A DNA stretch of 64,000 nt from Moringa oleifera. Taxonomy: Eukaryota; Streptophyta; Magnoliopsida; Brassicales; Moringaceae. The translations under genes and the position numbers were made by a program. The stretch lies in assembly GCA_021397835.1 (NCBI GenBank), contig JAJFZO010000230.1, positions 5,326,001-5,390,000 of the forward strand, written 5' to 3'. The notes beneath the pieces were generated by a model. The model was not told the DNA's origin. It did not search any database and saw only the letters and a program-made list of their open reading frames with translations. This document shows, piece after piece, positions 23,346-36,555 of the stretch (within the stretch, counting starts at the first letter, position 1; the number at the start of each line of letters is the position of its first letter).

Positions 23346-23679
23346 GATGGATTACTCAAATTGATTCTCTGTTTTTCTTTTTGATAAATCTTATATTTTT
23401 TTATTTCATATAATTTATATTTGTATTTATCATTGCCTTGATTTTTATTTTATTAACATAAATATGATATCATCTCGATTTTCATTATAAATTATTCATT
23501 TTATGATTTTAATCATGAACTTTATATTTTGAAATGATTTTTCACAAATATGAAATATTTATTAGATGAAAATAAAATTGAGTAAATACAAAAAAATTAA
23601 ATTATTTTTATTTTTTATTTCACATTTTACAATATGGATTAAATCAATTGCACATTTTAATATGATTTAATTTAAACTT

Positions 23680-23960
23680 TATAAAAAAATTTACAAATTA
23701 AAGATAATTAGATTAAAAATTATGTAATAAATTTTAACTTTGATTTTTCACATACATAAAATATTCAAGTTATTATTAAAAAGTTAAAATTGTATAGGGT
23801 CAATATTTTAAAAAATTAATAAAAATAATTTATAAATAAAAATTTATTCAAATTTAATAAATAAACTAATATAAAAATTATTTGAAATATTTTATAAGAT
23901 ATTTCAACAATAAAAATACTCTTAATTTTTTAAAATTATTTGAATCAAAATTTAACTTAA
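23680..23960 (-). repeat. Antisense copy of the dispersed AT-rich repeat family
   Basis: Read on the minus strand it gives the family order: agtatttttattgttgaaat, aataacttgaatattttatg, gttaaaatttattacataat and tttttaatctaattatcttt. This shows that the family occurs in both orientations. Confidence 0.45.
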
Positions 23961-24789
23961 ACTAAATTAAAATATTAAATACATATATAATTATCTCATT
24001 AATAAATTATATCTAAATTAAAAATAAGTATAATTCAATTTTTTATTTATCTTTAAATTTTTATATATTATTTAATCATATAATTATCGAACCGTGTGAA
24101 ATCTAATGACTAGTATATGATCAAAATCATATATTAATTATATACTTTTTAAATTAAAATAATATTATAACAAAAGCAAGCTTATGATCTACGGCCGGAT
24201 ACGGTTGAGATTATGCTTTTTAGGGTTCTAGATGGATTTTATGCTCTTATGATTAGGAAAAAAAAATGAAGGAGTATTTTATGTTGCCACTTAGGTATAA
24301 GGATCCTTTTCCTTTAAAAGGCGACAATTATTTAGCTTAAGAGAATAAAGGATGCAACGGAATATAACATAATTGGAGGCATGTTGTTCGAACAACCTAA
24401 ATCCGTGGCTTTCATATAATTAATTAACCAAACTATGCCCACCACCAAATTGATATCTAATCTCTTAGAACTTTAGTTTTTATTTTTTTAATTCAATTTA
24501 TTGACCGTAATTTAAGACCAAATCTAATCAACTCGAAGAAGATATATAAAATATGAATCTAAACCCGATTCGGTTTTCATTTCAAGTCTTTTAGATTTAT
24601 GATGAATGAATTTTTCAAAAGTTTACATATTGGTTACATGTTTAAATTTATTGATTTTTTTATAAAAATATTTTTTTTGTCAACTATGTATTAAATTATT
24701 TAAAACATAAAATACATATATTTTTTAATAATATTTAATTTTTAAGTTAAATTATGATGTACCGATTAGATCAATTATATATTTAATTT

Positions 24790-25200
24790 TTTATTTTGAT
24801 TTAGTGAGACATTAACTCAAATAATGTGAGAAATTAAAGATATTTTAGTTGTTAAAATGTTTAACAAATGAGTTAAATCAATTTTATTCTTTAAATTTAA
24901 ATAAATTTTAATTTATGAATTATTTTTATAAATTTTTAAAATTTTTGATTGTGTATTTTTTAAAACAAATATCTTAACATTTAAAGAAATTAAAATTTTT
25001 TGTAATGATAACTTAAATGATTTTTATATTTATGAAAATCAAATTTTATTATACAAAATTTATAGTTTAATTGCTATCTCAATTTTTAAAATTTTATCAA
25101 TATTTAAATTAAATTAAATTAAATTAAAAATATCAAATATACGATTCATCTAATCAATATTAACACTTATAAAATATAAAAAAAAGTATAATTGAAATAT
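24790..25200 (+). repeat. Long copy of the dispersed AT-rich repeat family
   Basis: It includes aagatattttagttgttaaa, taaattttaatttatgaatt, attaaaattttttgtaatga, taacttaaatgatttttata and aaattttattatacaaaatt, in family order. It ends near attaacacttataaaatata. Confidence 0.55.
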
Positions 25201-28169
25201 TTTAAATATTTATCTTAAAAAATAAAATGATTTAAAACTCAAAATACACCATATTTCCCTTCAAACACATAATAAATTTTTAAAAATCCCAGTGATATTA
25301 CTAGGTCCCTAATAACCCGGGTTAATGAAGTAATGAAATTATAGGCAAGCTGCCAAATACACTAGCCTAGGTCACTAGACAGATTCCCATGCCTTTCTCC
25401 ATTACTCTTTTCTCTCTCATTTATTATTTATTTATTTATTAGAAAAAATATATTTGAGGAAGCAGCAATTATTCCTTAATATCATTTTCATTTTGTTAGA
25501 GGCTATGGACCATCCAGTTGTATCCACCTGTGACCATTAAGAGGAAAATGAAACATTCTCTCCTCTGGGTGATATGTATTGTAATTGCAGTGATGGGGAT
25601 ATACCCATCTCCCTCTGACCATTTCTCATCAACAAATTCCTCTGTTTGAAAATTTAAATACACCAGATGATTTAATAAAATGAATGATTAAATTTAATTT
25701 TTTTTTTATTTTTTTTATCCAAGCAAAATAAATCAATCCCTCTACCTACCCAATTTGCCAGATCCTGGATCAAATGGGTGCCTCATTTAACTGAGCAATG
25801 TTTGGATTTCTTTGGAGAAGATTTGTCTGATTGGCAAAAATGGGAAGGTTCCTACATTTTTTAGCTGCAATGAAGAAGAAAGAAAAAGGGTTTAAATTTG
25901 GGGGTTCTGATTGCAACAATTCATCAGCCAATTCATCACTTTGGGATCCATTGCCACAAGTGACCAAGCAAGCTTCATCAACACCATGGCATTTGCAGGA
26001 CCTGTGTTTGCTTCACTTATGGGTCATGGACAATGATGCAATTAATTAACCCTATGATTCTTCCACCCTTTTTCCATTAATTACATGATTATGAAACTAA
26101 TGAAAGTTTAGACTATGATTGATAGGGAATTTAATTATCTGGCTCGTGTAATTAGTTAAATCAACAAATCTAATCAACGTTATAAAAAAAACCCGCAACC
26201 TTAGAGGTTCATTTTTCTTGTAAGATGATTAGTGAAATTGAATTCTTCCAATTATTTTATACTATGATGAAGATTTTCTTGGAAAACAGACGAAAAACAC
26301 TCGCTGTCAAATTGGTGTTGTGTTACTCGGTATCTAAATCAAATCAAAGTTATAAGATGATGGAACGTGTAAGCTTGATTAAATGATTTGATCCTCCGAA
26401 ATTAAAGAATAGTGTGGGAGGGGACTTTGTTGGCCGATTTTGGCATTAAGATAATATAGATGAAAGGTCCTTGTTTGGCCAAGAAAAATACAATAATTTT
26501 GTGTAATTAATGGAGAGTAATGGGAGCATTTAATCGAGACAAGGGCAGGCTTATCTCATATAATTGAGTGGGTGCTCACAGATAAAGGAGTGCCCATATC
26601 AAAATCAATTAAATAATACACTTTGTCCACTTTCCAATGAAATCTCTTAATAGAAGACCAACATACTCCATAAGGCGACCCATTCTCCAAAAACCCACGA
26701 GCACCCAAAAAATAATTTGATAAATTGATGCAAAACCCAATAGGATTAATAAGATTTCATGGTCCCCATATGAAAAGAGACATTCAAGTAAGCAAAATTA
26801 AATAAAAGAGAATAAAATTTAGGGGGATGTAAGGAGAAAATTTGTGAGAGGAGCATATATACAAGCACTTGGTGGGCGAATAAAGGAGAAGGAGGGAGGG
26901 GGAACTGAGAGGCATAGTGCTAAAACATTCTGTTGCCATTGATTAGATTAGGAAGCAAAGGGAAAGGGGCCAATCAATCAATCATTAAGAACCCATTTGG
27001 TCAAATGCTGCAAATTTGGGACCCAAAAGCTCATATAAGGATTCAATCAAATAGATCTCAATGTATTTTCTAAGAGATCCGCCACTACATGGGGCCTGAA
27101 AGCTTAACCAGTGGCCAATTGTGTTGACTTAAGTTAATAGGTAGAGAGATGGCTGCATGTACAATGTATGGTGAAGAAGCTACAATCGATTTTGTCTGAA
27201 CAGAGAAAGTGGGTAATTCGGAGGGTTAAAGTGTGGCATCAAAAGACCTTTTTTTTTGGATAGAAGAAGGTTACGAAACACAAAAGAGGAACCTCATCAT
27301 TTCAGTTCCTTCTTTTGAAGAAAGGAAATCAAGAGAACAAGAAATTATCTGGGAGAAATAAAACCCACAAATTTCAATAGCATAGAAGGGAAGTAAAGAA
27401 GCAAAAAGTCAGTTGCTCGAGGAAGAAAAAGAGGGAGGAAGCAGCCAAAGAGAGCACTAAAATCAAAGGGAAGTCTCCTTATGGGAAGGGATTGGAGAAG
27501 TTGTAGAAGAAGGAAGAGAAGAATCTCAGTCAAGCAGTCAAACTTTTCGTAACCCAATAGCCTCTTGAACTCTCAATCTATCATCATAGAACAAATCCAA
27601 CTAGGTTTTATTTAATACTATTTTAACATGCTCATTAACTGTTGATGTGGGTATTAAAGTGGGTTAGGGAGATCATGGAGAAAAGAAGACGAAAATGGAA
27701 GAAAGCTCATGAAAATTTCATGGTTTTATGGGCTTTTTCTGATCTCTCTGTCTCTCTCCATGATTCTTTTTTCCCTTTGGGTCATTTTTGTTTTTCACTT
27801 TTTTAAATTTTCAACTCTTCCGAAATTTATTTCCTTTCTCTTCCTTTCTGCCCATTAAACAATGAAAATGGCATATTACCAATCATCCTTTCCCCTCTAA
27901 AGGAAACACCCATCATTGCTCCCAACAATCCTTTTCAACCTTAGAAACCTGAGCTTCTAAGATATTCCCTCCCTTCCATTACAGTCTTTCTCCCCTCTTC
28001 ATCCTTCTTCTCTCCTTAATTGTGAGCTTCCTCTCCTAATTTAAATACCTCCCCTCTGTATGTATATGTAGCCTTTTTCCTCCTGCCCTGTATCTCACTC
28101 TCTTGCTCCTCTTTCTCTTCTTTTCTTTTCTTTCTTTTCTTTTTTTCTTTTTTGAAGTCTCCCCTGTCA
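25201..28169 (+). other. Upstream region of the BYPASS1-like gene
   Basis: From about 25,250 the base composition becomes ordinary and stays so to the start codon at 28170. Short open frames at 25,770-26,049 and 27,345-27,557 lack homology. The last 400 bases are pyrimidine-rich (CTCT and TTCTTTTC tracts), typical of a plant 5' leader. A TATA-like atttaaatacc lies near 28038. I treat this as promoter and leader DNA. Confidence 0.45.
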
Positions 28170-29272
28170 ATGGATCCCTCCTCCACAAACTCTGTTAATG
28201 GGTTCTACTCGTTCCTCACTCGGGGGATCGATGATCTCGAACGGGTTTACCTCTCCAGCAACTTCATGTCCATCCAATTCCTCCAAAGAGTGCTTTCCCT
28301 CCTCCGATCCTTCCATTCTCAACTGACCCTTCTGGTCCAGAAACTCCATTTGCCAGTTGGCGACAAGTGGCTCAACGAGTACATGGACGAGAGCTCGAAA
28401 CTATGGGAAGCTTGTCATATCATCAAATCAGGCATCTCCGGTATGGAAAACTACTACTCCGCCGGGTTCAACATCACCTCCTCCCTCGACAGTCATCGCC
28501 ATCTTAGCCCCCAGCTCTGCAGACAGGTCAATCATCAATCCATCAATCCATCAATCCATCAATCAATTACGTATTCATCCCCTGATTTAGCATCATCTGA
28601 TGTAGCTGGGTACTTTTGTGTTTTATGTGGAAACAGGTGATACGAGCGATTTCGGGTTGCAGGAGAGAAGCCGTGGGATTGGAGGAAGAGAACAGGGCCC
28701 TGGTGGAGACGAGAATCCAAACGCTCGCCCTGCGTTTCGACGAGAAGGTTTTGATGGAATCCAAGCTCAACGGTTTCAACGGATTCCGCGGAGTTCTGTA
28801 CGCAATGAGAAACGTGAGCTCCCTACTGCTGATGATCCTGCTGTACGGGCTAGTCTACTGCTGGCCCACAGAATCGGGTTTGATGCGAGGAGGAGGAGGA
28901 GGATACGAGGGAGGTTGCCTGATTTTCGGGTCCGCGTTCATGGTGTCAACGGCGAGGTTGCAACAGAGGGTGGCAGCAGAGATAGGAAGGATGAGCGGGA
29001 GGCCGGGGATCTTGCTGTATGAGTTCAGGAGGTCGAAGGGGGCAATGGAGGAACTGAGAGGGGAGCTGGAAAGGAGGTGCGAGTGTGGCGGTGGGCAAGG
29101 AGTGGTGGAGTTGGAGGAGGAGGTAGGGATAAGAGAGAGAGTGGAGAATTTGAAAGGATGTTTCGGTGTGTTGAGATCTGGAGCTGACAACATTGTTGCC
29201 CAGCTTGATGATTTTTTTGATGAGATTGTGGAAGGAAGAAAGAAGCTTTTGGACTTGTGCAGTCACAGGTAG
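28170..29272 (+). CDS. BYPASS1-like (BPS1-related) protein
   Basis: Two exons, 28170-28526 and 28637-29272, give 993 nt, 330 residues. The N-terminal half has [16 protein letters not shown], then [33 protein letters not shown], the segment that resembles BPS1-family proteins. A hydrophobic stretch at about 178-196 ([18 protein letters not shown]) is a likely membrane segment. A Gly-rich loop and a charged helical C-terminus follow. The start is the first ATG; an in-frame TTG lies 18 nt upstream and is not credible. From memory, a BPS1-like gene is next to ARF17 in Arabidopsis (At1g77855), matching this neighbourhood. BPS1 itself limits a root-derived mobile signal; the role of this branch is unknown to me. 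Exon 2 is much more GC-rich than its surroundings. Confidence 0.8.
28528..28570. repeat. (ATCC/ATCA)n microsatellite at an intron 5' end
   Basis: The 110-bp intron of the BYPASS1-like gene begins gtcaatcatcaatccatcaa and continues with ATCC-type units right after the donor site. A weak donor (gtcaat) is used. Confidence 0.85.
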
Positions 29273-29276
29273 AGAG

Positions 29277-29280
<4 letters not shown>

Positions 29281-29312
<32 letters not shown>
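29281..29312. repeat. (GA)16 microsatellite in the BYPASS1-like 3' UTR
   Basis: Uninterrupted GA repeat beginning 9 nt after the stop codon. Confidence 0.95.
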
Positions 29313-29315
<3 letters not shown>

Positions 29316-29826
29316 GGACTGTTGAAAAGGCCAACCCCAGAAAAAAAAAAAGAAGAAAAAAGGAAAATCCAAAAAAAAGAAAAAAAAGAAAGAGAAAATA
29401 CAAGGTAGAGAGGAATCAGATGTTGGAGGGAGGGGCAGGTTGTTGTACCCTTTTGAGGCTTTAACCCTTCTCTTCATTTTCCTTTTTTTTTTTTTTTGTG
29501 GGTTAATTTGTGTTTTTCCTTTCATTAACAGTTACTATAAATTGAAGCTTCCTAGACATTTTTTTTTTCTCTTCCTGTTAAGAAACCTAACATGTTTGTG
29601 TTAAAAATGTAAGCCCAAGAAAGAAAAATGGTAAGAAAGAGCTGAATTCTCATGCAACCAAAACACAGGCAGGCATTTTCTTCTTCTTTTCTTTTAGTGT
29701 TACGTCTTAACGAGCATATGTACAAAGAATGGAAACTTCTTAGTCTTCTAGGCATGCAAGAACATAACAGTCAACTCCCAACTTCTGTTTTTATTTCCTC
29801 TTTCAAAATTATTTATTGTTTGAAAG

Positions 29827-29830
<4 letters not shown>

Positions 29831-29862
<32 letters not shown>
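29831..29862. repeat. (GA)16 microsatellite
   Basis: A second uninterrupted GA run of the same length lies 550 bp after the first. Confidence 0.95.
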
Positions 29863-29864
<2 letters not shown>

Positions 29865-30812
29865 CCTAGTTGTTGTAGTAAAAGAAGGAAATGATTTGGG
29901 TTGTGAAACAATGATGAAAAGGGTAGGCTGAAGGCTGAAGGGAGTGTAGAGGAGTTGGGGACTGTCAACTGTGAGATTCCTGGGTTTTGCTTTAATTTCA
30001 AAAGCAAAGCAGCTTCCTTTTGCTCTTACCAAGCTTTTGTCTGATTCTCTTCGCTTTCAAACAGAACACAGTTGATGATGGACACCCTTCTTACCACTTC
30101 TCTCTTTCTACCTTGTCTCCTCTCTCTCTCTCTGTGTCCCTCTCTTTCTGGATCTCTCTGGAAATATAAAATTTCAGATTTTTTTTATAATTCCTTTGGG
30201 TCACTTTCCACTACTAACCGTATCTCATGCCTTTTGTCTCTCGCCGGAAATTCATGCCTTGCCTCCCTTGCAGGGTTCCATATGAGATTGCTCAACAGGC
30301 AGAACCATATAATAATGGGGAAAACAGAGAAAGAAGAACAGAACAGACAAAACTCAGGAAAAGCAAAGTATAAAAGAAAAGGGGAAGCCAAGCTGCACAA
30401 GTTGCGAGAGGTTTTGGCAGCAGAATTATTCATGTTCCCCCACATTATCAATGCAAATCATGTCCTTTTAAAACACTAAAAAGGGTAAAGAGAAAGTTTA
30501 CAGCTTTTGCTTCCCCTTTGGATGGTGCACAGAGTTTCTGATTTAAAAAAAAAGAATCTGGCTACAAGAATAGGACAAATCAGATCCTGATAATTGTAAA
30601 TGATTAATAACTTGTATAATCTTTACAAAACTTACAAAGAAAATTTTCGCAATGTATGTTGAATATTTACCTATTTTTCAATACAGGAGAAATATGGCAA
30701 AACAAGAAGGTCATTGGGAAAATTTGGGTTACCATGCAGATGCAGTACTAAGCCATGGAAGCAAGGAAATGGTACAGCATATACAATGTAACGAGCTGGC
30801 TCGGTTATGCAT

Positions 30813-33800
30813 TCAAATGTCAAACGCTGGCATTGCAAACTGGGAAGCAAATGCTTCCACTCGATTTCGAAGCTCAATAATATCTTTATTGTTCTGGAGA
30901 CTCTTGATGAACTCTTTATGCAATTTTCCGTGTTCCCTCTGCACAACACTTGTAATCTGAGCTGCCTTAACAAGGAAATCAGCAATTGTCTCGAAATCAG
31001 ACTCTAGACAACCTCTTGAGGTCATAGCTGGGGTACCTGAGATGGAAATAAGAATGTAAGAAACTGTTTGATTTCTATTCTGTTCTCAAAAAAAATTTTT
31101 TCATTTTCAAAAACAATAAAAACAAAAAAATTTGTTTGATAAAACTATTTTGTCATAGTTGATTTTAAAAACATATTTTTAATTTTTAAAACAAAAATAG
31201 AGAACATCATAAACCTTGTTTTTGTTCTGTTTTTTAATTTTTAGTTTTTAAAACAATTAAAAACACGAAAACTGTAATTATAAATTACTTTAAAAAAAAA
31301 CTCTTAACACATTGTTTTTAAAATAATATTATCAAATGAGTTTTTTTCTTAAAAACAATTTTTGAAAATTATTTTTAAAAATAGTTTCTGAAAACAAAAA
31401 AACTAAAACACAATCAAACACACCCTAATAAATATAAGAATCACTATATGATTACAATCAGAGAAGTATAAGACTACTGTACTGTTCTGAAGACTAACTT
31501 AAAACTTAAATTCTTAAATTGCTTACCGATCCTCACTCCTCCAGGAGAGATAGCGCCATTGTCACCAAAAATTGCAGTTTTATTGAGGGAGATATGGCAC
31601 ATCTCACAGACTTTCTCATAGTACTTGCCTACAAAACAGAATGGACACACATATCTTAGGAGCAAAAAGAACATGGAGACAGAAAAAGAGAGCCCATGGA
31701 TTTGATTGACAAAAAATAAACATATGCAGCTAGATATTTATGTAAATACCTGCACAGATATTATACGAGATGCATGACCAAGAAGAATCGACCACCATGA
31801 TAACAGTTTTCAGAAGCTACCATTTAAACAATTAGACTTGCATAAAAAATCTTAGTGGCAAAATGATGTCCCCACGATAACTTAGAAAGTATTGAAGTGA
31901 AAAGGAATCAGATAGGAGGAAGCATGTGCACAATGCCTGAGACACTGAGTTTCACTAGTTTTTGTTTGAAAGAACATCTCATCCAATTTCTGTTCCACCT
32001 TTTTATGGGTTTCCGTGGTAAAGAAATTACAGAAACCATGCACTTTCTAGAAAGATAGCTGTTTAATCTTTAAAACCCAACTACTTGTATACTCCAAACT
32101 AGACTTCGAAGCCCTCAAATGAAGTACAAAAACGCACCTTAAGGGAAATGAAATATACAGTTGTATACTTCTATTCTAAAATCTGCGTGACCAAAGTTGG
32201 CGCACACATTGTAGTAAAAGTTGATGCAGTAATACACACAAATACCTGTAACATCTATTCTGATATTGCAACTACCCCTAAAGTTGCACAAACTGAAAAT
32301 GACCCTAGCCACTGTCATAATACAAACCGACATAGAAGTTATTGCTTCAATGTTAGACTTTTCCAAAGTTAGGTTTCACAAAATTGAAGGATGCAACAGC
32401 ATTTTTCAGTAGAGGAAATTCTCATAATTTAACCTAGATATTTCTAAGTTACTAGCTACTAGCACTTTGCATTGTAAGCGATCTGCCCAAAAAGAGTATC
32501 CAATCTACTTTAGTCTTTAATTTAATAGCTTCCTTCTTCCCAAGTAACTCTGAAAATTCTACAACTTAGAACCAAGCAAGCACTGGTTTTACAACACAGT
32601 GCAAAGCAAGCTAGTTGAATCAAAAGATGCAAAAATCACAAAGAAAATGTTTTTGTTCAGTAAGATCTAAAGTAGCTAGTTCTCATTACAAAAAAAAAAA
32701 AAAGGATTTTAAGTAGCTAGTTAGTAGGTCCTACCAAATCTTGATTGCCACAAGCACATAATGGATGCCAAATCATACAGAATATGCAGGGTAGCAGAAA
32801 GACGAAAAGGGAAAAAGAAAAAAAAAATCAATAAGAGTAAATGCAAGAGAAGAAAAAAGACACACGAAAATATCACATTACTGGAACAATCTCAGTTATG
32901 ACCAGTGACCAAGTGGTAGACAGTTGATAAATCCCGTGGGTGTAATTTTTAATCGGACCACGTGTTTTAGAATCTTCGGATCTACGAATAAGCTGTGTTA
33001 GGATGAAATGCTATATGTATTGTTATGACTAGTAACTTGCGAATTGCAATCAAATTCAGAAGCTGCAACAAATTTGGATCCATTGATAAAGTTTGAGTTG
33101 CACAGAGAAACTGAGTGCCTTTAGCTGTCCTTCAGGCTATAACTTGGAGGCTGTCTAAGAAAACCAGGGCCTATATAACTGATTTAAAAGGTGGAAAACT
33201 AAAATTCTAGCCCACTCAAACTATCCTGAGATGACAGGCTTTTGGCTTTCCTAACCTCCAGGTTTTTCCCTACTTTTACAGCATTGCAGCAATAGATCAC
33301 TCATTTGCTTTCCGCTTGATCATGGGTTTGATAGTAAAGAACTTCGCAGCTCCCTCTGCAACTGGCAACAGCTATCACTCAGGATCCTATAATAACTAAG
33401 CAGACCTGATGAGTTTCTATGACTGCATAAAAATACCAGTTCTTTTACAGATAATTAACATCATCTATAGTAATTTACTGGGCATGTGGATCATGCAACA
33501 TCTATGGAAAGGTTTAAAAAAAAAAAGAGAATCTACAATACAAATCACCAATGCTTTCAAAAAACTGCATCCTATGAATACAAGGGAACTTCTTGACCAA
33601 ATAGATGCTAATCCATCAATAACTTTGTGTAATAGTTCACGAACCACTTAAAATAAGAAGTATAAGATCTCATAAAAAGAGGAACTCAATTGCAATAGTG
33701 ACCATTGTCTCAAGATGTCAGCATCGATATGCATTGCATCAGGACATTAATTTATGATCTGCTTAAGTATCAGGCAGATAAAGACCCATACCTGTTAAAC

Positions 33801-36555
33801 CAAGAGTAGTTAGATCCCATAACAACAAATGATTGTCAGTGCCCCCAGTCACCAATCTGCATTTTCTTCTCAACAAAGCAGATGCTAAAGCCTGAGCATT
33901 TTTCTTCACCTGTTGAATATATGCTTTAAACTCCGGAGAAGCCACTTGTTTCAAGGCAATGGCGAGAGCAGCAATGTGATTATTGTGAGGACCCCCTTGT
34001 AATGATGGGAAAACAGCAAAGTTTATCCTCTCCTCAAAGTCATATTGGCCACTACCATCACTATTACTAAGATGCATGCCTGGCTTCCTTGACTTGGCAC
34101 CTCTCCTGTAGAAAACAATACCTCCCCTAGGGCCACGGAGACTTTTGTGTGTCGTTGAAGTAACAATATCACAGTAATCAAAAGGACTTGCGCATTCCTG
34201 CACATGACAAGCACACAATGTAATGCCAAAGAATTAGGAAAAAGGATTCATTGACATATACAGACACATTGAATTTGTAAAGCCAGCAAAGCACATTCCT
34301 CAGAGTTAAGACTCTGACACCCTGATGTGGAAACTTCAATTCACATTAACCCACCCTCTTTTCTCTGTAATGGTTTCTTCCATTGAGTTCTAATGCAATG
34401 GATAACTTGCCTAGTACAGACTACCATGTTTCAACATGAAAAGATTGTTGGACAACAGCAAAATGCCATTACATGTCATCCACTGAATACCTCGACTAGC
34501 ATAAAGCACAAGATCTTTTCTTTCATACAGAGATCATCATCCCAAGGGAAGAATTTTTTTTTGCAAAAAATAAATAAATAAATAAATGATAATAATAATA
34601 ATAATAATACAAACAGCATTCTTATATATTTTAAAAAATTACACAGATACCAATAAACTACAAAGTTGCAAGCTCTTTAGAAGAAATGTTGGAAACATAA
34701 AAAAAGACAATAAAAAATTTATGATAAATCTAAATGAAAACAAAAGAAAATTGTGATACAAAAGGAAAGCACAAGAATACGTAACAGGAAACTTGAAACC
34801 ATGAGAAAATAGAACCAAAATGCATAAGGGATAGGTAAGAAATCCAGCCGCCCACACCTCTGACCAGGTCCCACCTATTCTATATTCTAAGACATATAGC
34901 CACTCCAATTTTCGGTCATCAGGAGGCCAGTCAATTGTCCAATCAGCAAATTCAATATCATGGCACTGAAAAATGATTGCTATAGAAACACATGCTTGAT
35001 TATCAGCTTGACTTCGAACTTCAACTTATCTATGTTTACTTAATTTGGATTTCTTTCAAATCTTAATCTATTGTTAGTTTATCACCATAAAAGACAAGTG
35101 GTAAGGTACTGACAGCTAACAAATTTTAATGACATGTAATCCACAAGAGAACATTAAGGTAAGATAAGAAGATATTAATGAACATGAAACCTGATTGTGA
35201 AAAATGGTTAAGATATTACGGAGTAAGAAGATGTTGACAGCCAAAATAACTAACTCATTAAATAACACACAGAATTTGAAAATTTTAGGCACCAATCACT
35301 CACATGTTGCCTGAACATCCAACCTTGCTGAAAAAGGTAAATGACAAATAAAGAAGACCTGAACATTGTAGACATGCAGTCAGACCTTACATGCATAGAG
35401 TACTAACAAATTTATAGCTTGCCTATAAGGTCCGACAAATAACAGGAAAACAATATTGATGCCAGAACAAAGTAAGCAAACAAATAACTCTCAGCATAAA
35501 GCAAATCATATAAAAACAAGAGGGATTCAAACCTTAGCTGCTATAAGACCGCTTATATGAGCCATGTCACACATCAAGACAGCGCCACACTTATCTGCAA
35601 TCTGCCTAAACCTCGCATAATCCCATTCCCTAGGGTAAGAACTCCCTCCACAAATAAGTATCTTTGGACGAAAATCGAGTGCCTTTTCCTCAAGTTTGTC
35701 ATAATCAATAAACCCACTATGTGGATTCACCTTATAAGGAAAACTCTCAAAGAAAATAGATGCAGCAGAGATCTTCTTCCCACCGGGTGTATAGTACCCG
35801 TGACTCAAGTGGCCACCAGAGGGAGAATCCAACCCCATAATACGATCACCAGGCAGAAGAAGCCCTGTGTATACTGCAAAATTCGCCGAGGTACAGGAAT
35901 AAGGCTGCACATTAACACCCCATTTATCTGAATCAAGACCAAAGGCAGCCAATGCACGCTCGCAACAGAGATTCTCAATCTGATCGATGTATTGATTGCC
36001 TGTGTAGTATCTTGCTCCGGGCATCCCCTCTGAGTATTTGTTGGTCAAATGGCTGCCCAGAGCTTCCATCACTGCCCGACATACGAAATTTTCCGAGGCA
36101 ATCAATTCTATTCCTTTGAATTGTCTTTGTTTCTCTTTCTCCATAATCTCGTGGACCTCAGGATCGGCAACAGCTAGCGGCTGGTTCCCCCAAGCCCGGA
36201 CAGCCACTCGCCTAGCGTCCAGCCCTGGCTCGACCGCTATCCTCTTCGGGGGGTTCGGTGACATTCGGGATTGGCTATCTCTCTGCCTCTTTAGGCACAG
36301 GGGGTGACCTAAAATGCTGAACTGCTCATCTTCCCTTTGGTCTCCTTCTTCTTCTTTATTTCTGAGACAGATTTTCTGAACTTTTTGCTCGAACAACTGT
36401 AAGGGCACCGAAGGGATTGGGTTAGAAGAATGGCGAAAGCTCGAATCAATTTGCAGCGGAATCGAATCGTCCGCGATTGGGATTTTTGAAGGCAGCGATG
36501 CGTGCGAGCTCGTGAACCCTAAAGAGAGCTCCGATTTAGCATGAGAAAAATCCAT
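30813..36555 (-). CDS. SHM7: Serine hydroxymethyltransferase, SHM7 type (long N-terminus)
   Basis: Serine hydroxymethyltransferases move a one-carbon unit between serine and tetrahydrofolate using pyridoxal phosphate. Four exons, 36555-35533, 34197-33792, 31628-31527 and 31036-30813, give 1755 nt, 584 residues. The enzyme core starts near ELIASENF. The PLP lysine is K359 in [15 protein letters not shown]. Other motifs: [47 protein letters not shown] and [16 protein letters not shown]. An extension of over 100 residues precedes the core and has basic clusters (CLKRQRD, PPKR) resembling a nuclear signal. YSCTSANF replaces the usual YSGSPANF. Both features fit the SHM6/SHM7 branch; Arabidopsis SHM7 (MSA1) is, from memory, nuclear and linked to SAM supply. 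An in-frame ATG at 36606 is possible, but MDFSHAK fits relatives better. Confidence 0.95.
31064..31427. mobile_element. Candidate MITE in SHM7 intron 3
   Basis: A low-complexity A/T stretch of about 365 bp is bounded by imperfect inverted ends: ctgtttgatttctattctg at the left and, read inward from the right, gggtgtgtttgattgtgttt. Ends of this kind (gtgtttgatt) are common in small non-autonomous plant DNA transposons. No clean target duplication was found. Confidence 0.45.
34566..34613. repeat. Compound (AAAT)n(AAT)n microsatellite
   Basis: An AAAT run passes into ATAATAATA units, inside SHM7 intron 1. Confidence 0.85.

Larger units (their letters stand above)
29273..30812. other. Tail-to-tail region between the BYPASS1-like gene and SHM7
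   Basis: It holds the 3' UTRs of two converging genes. (GA)n runs lie at 29281-29312 and 29831-29862, with A- and T-runs near 29340-29400 and 29480. Open frames of 60-135 codons overlap low-complexity DNA and are not supported. Confidence 0.6.

Noticed and set aside
25831..26049. 72-codon frame MAKMGRFLHFLAAMKKKE
   Set aside because: No recognisable family and no splice partner; a similar frame exists on the other strand. Treated as promoter DNA.
28618..29266. Long frames in other phases and on the opposite strand of the BYPASS1-like exon 2
   Set aside because: They are shadows of a GC-rich coding exon; only the frame continuing exon 1 has family similarity.
31530..31560. miR390-like match: SHM7 exon 3 mRNA contains GGCGCTATC then CTCCTGGA, close to the TAS3 miR390 site
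   Set aside because: Pairing fails at miRNA positions 1-4, the end that matters most for plant targeting. The codons (GAISPGG) are explained by conserved protein sequence.
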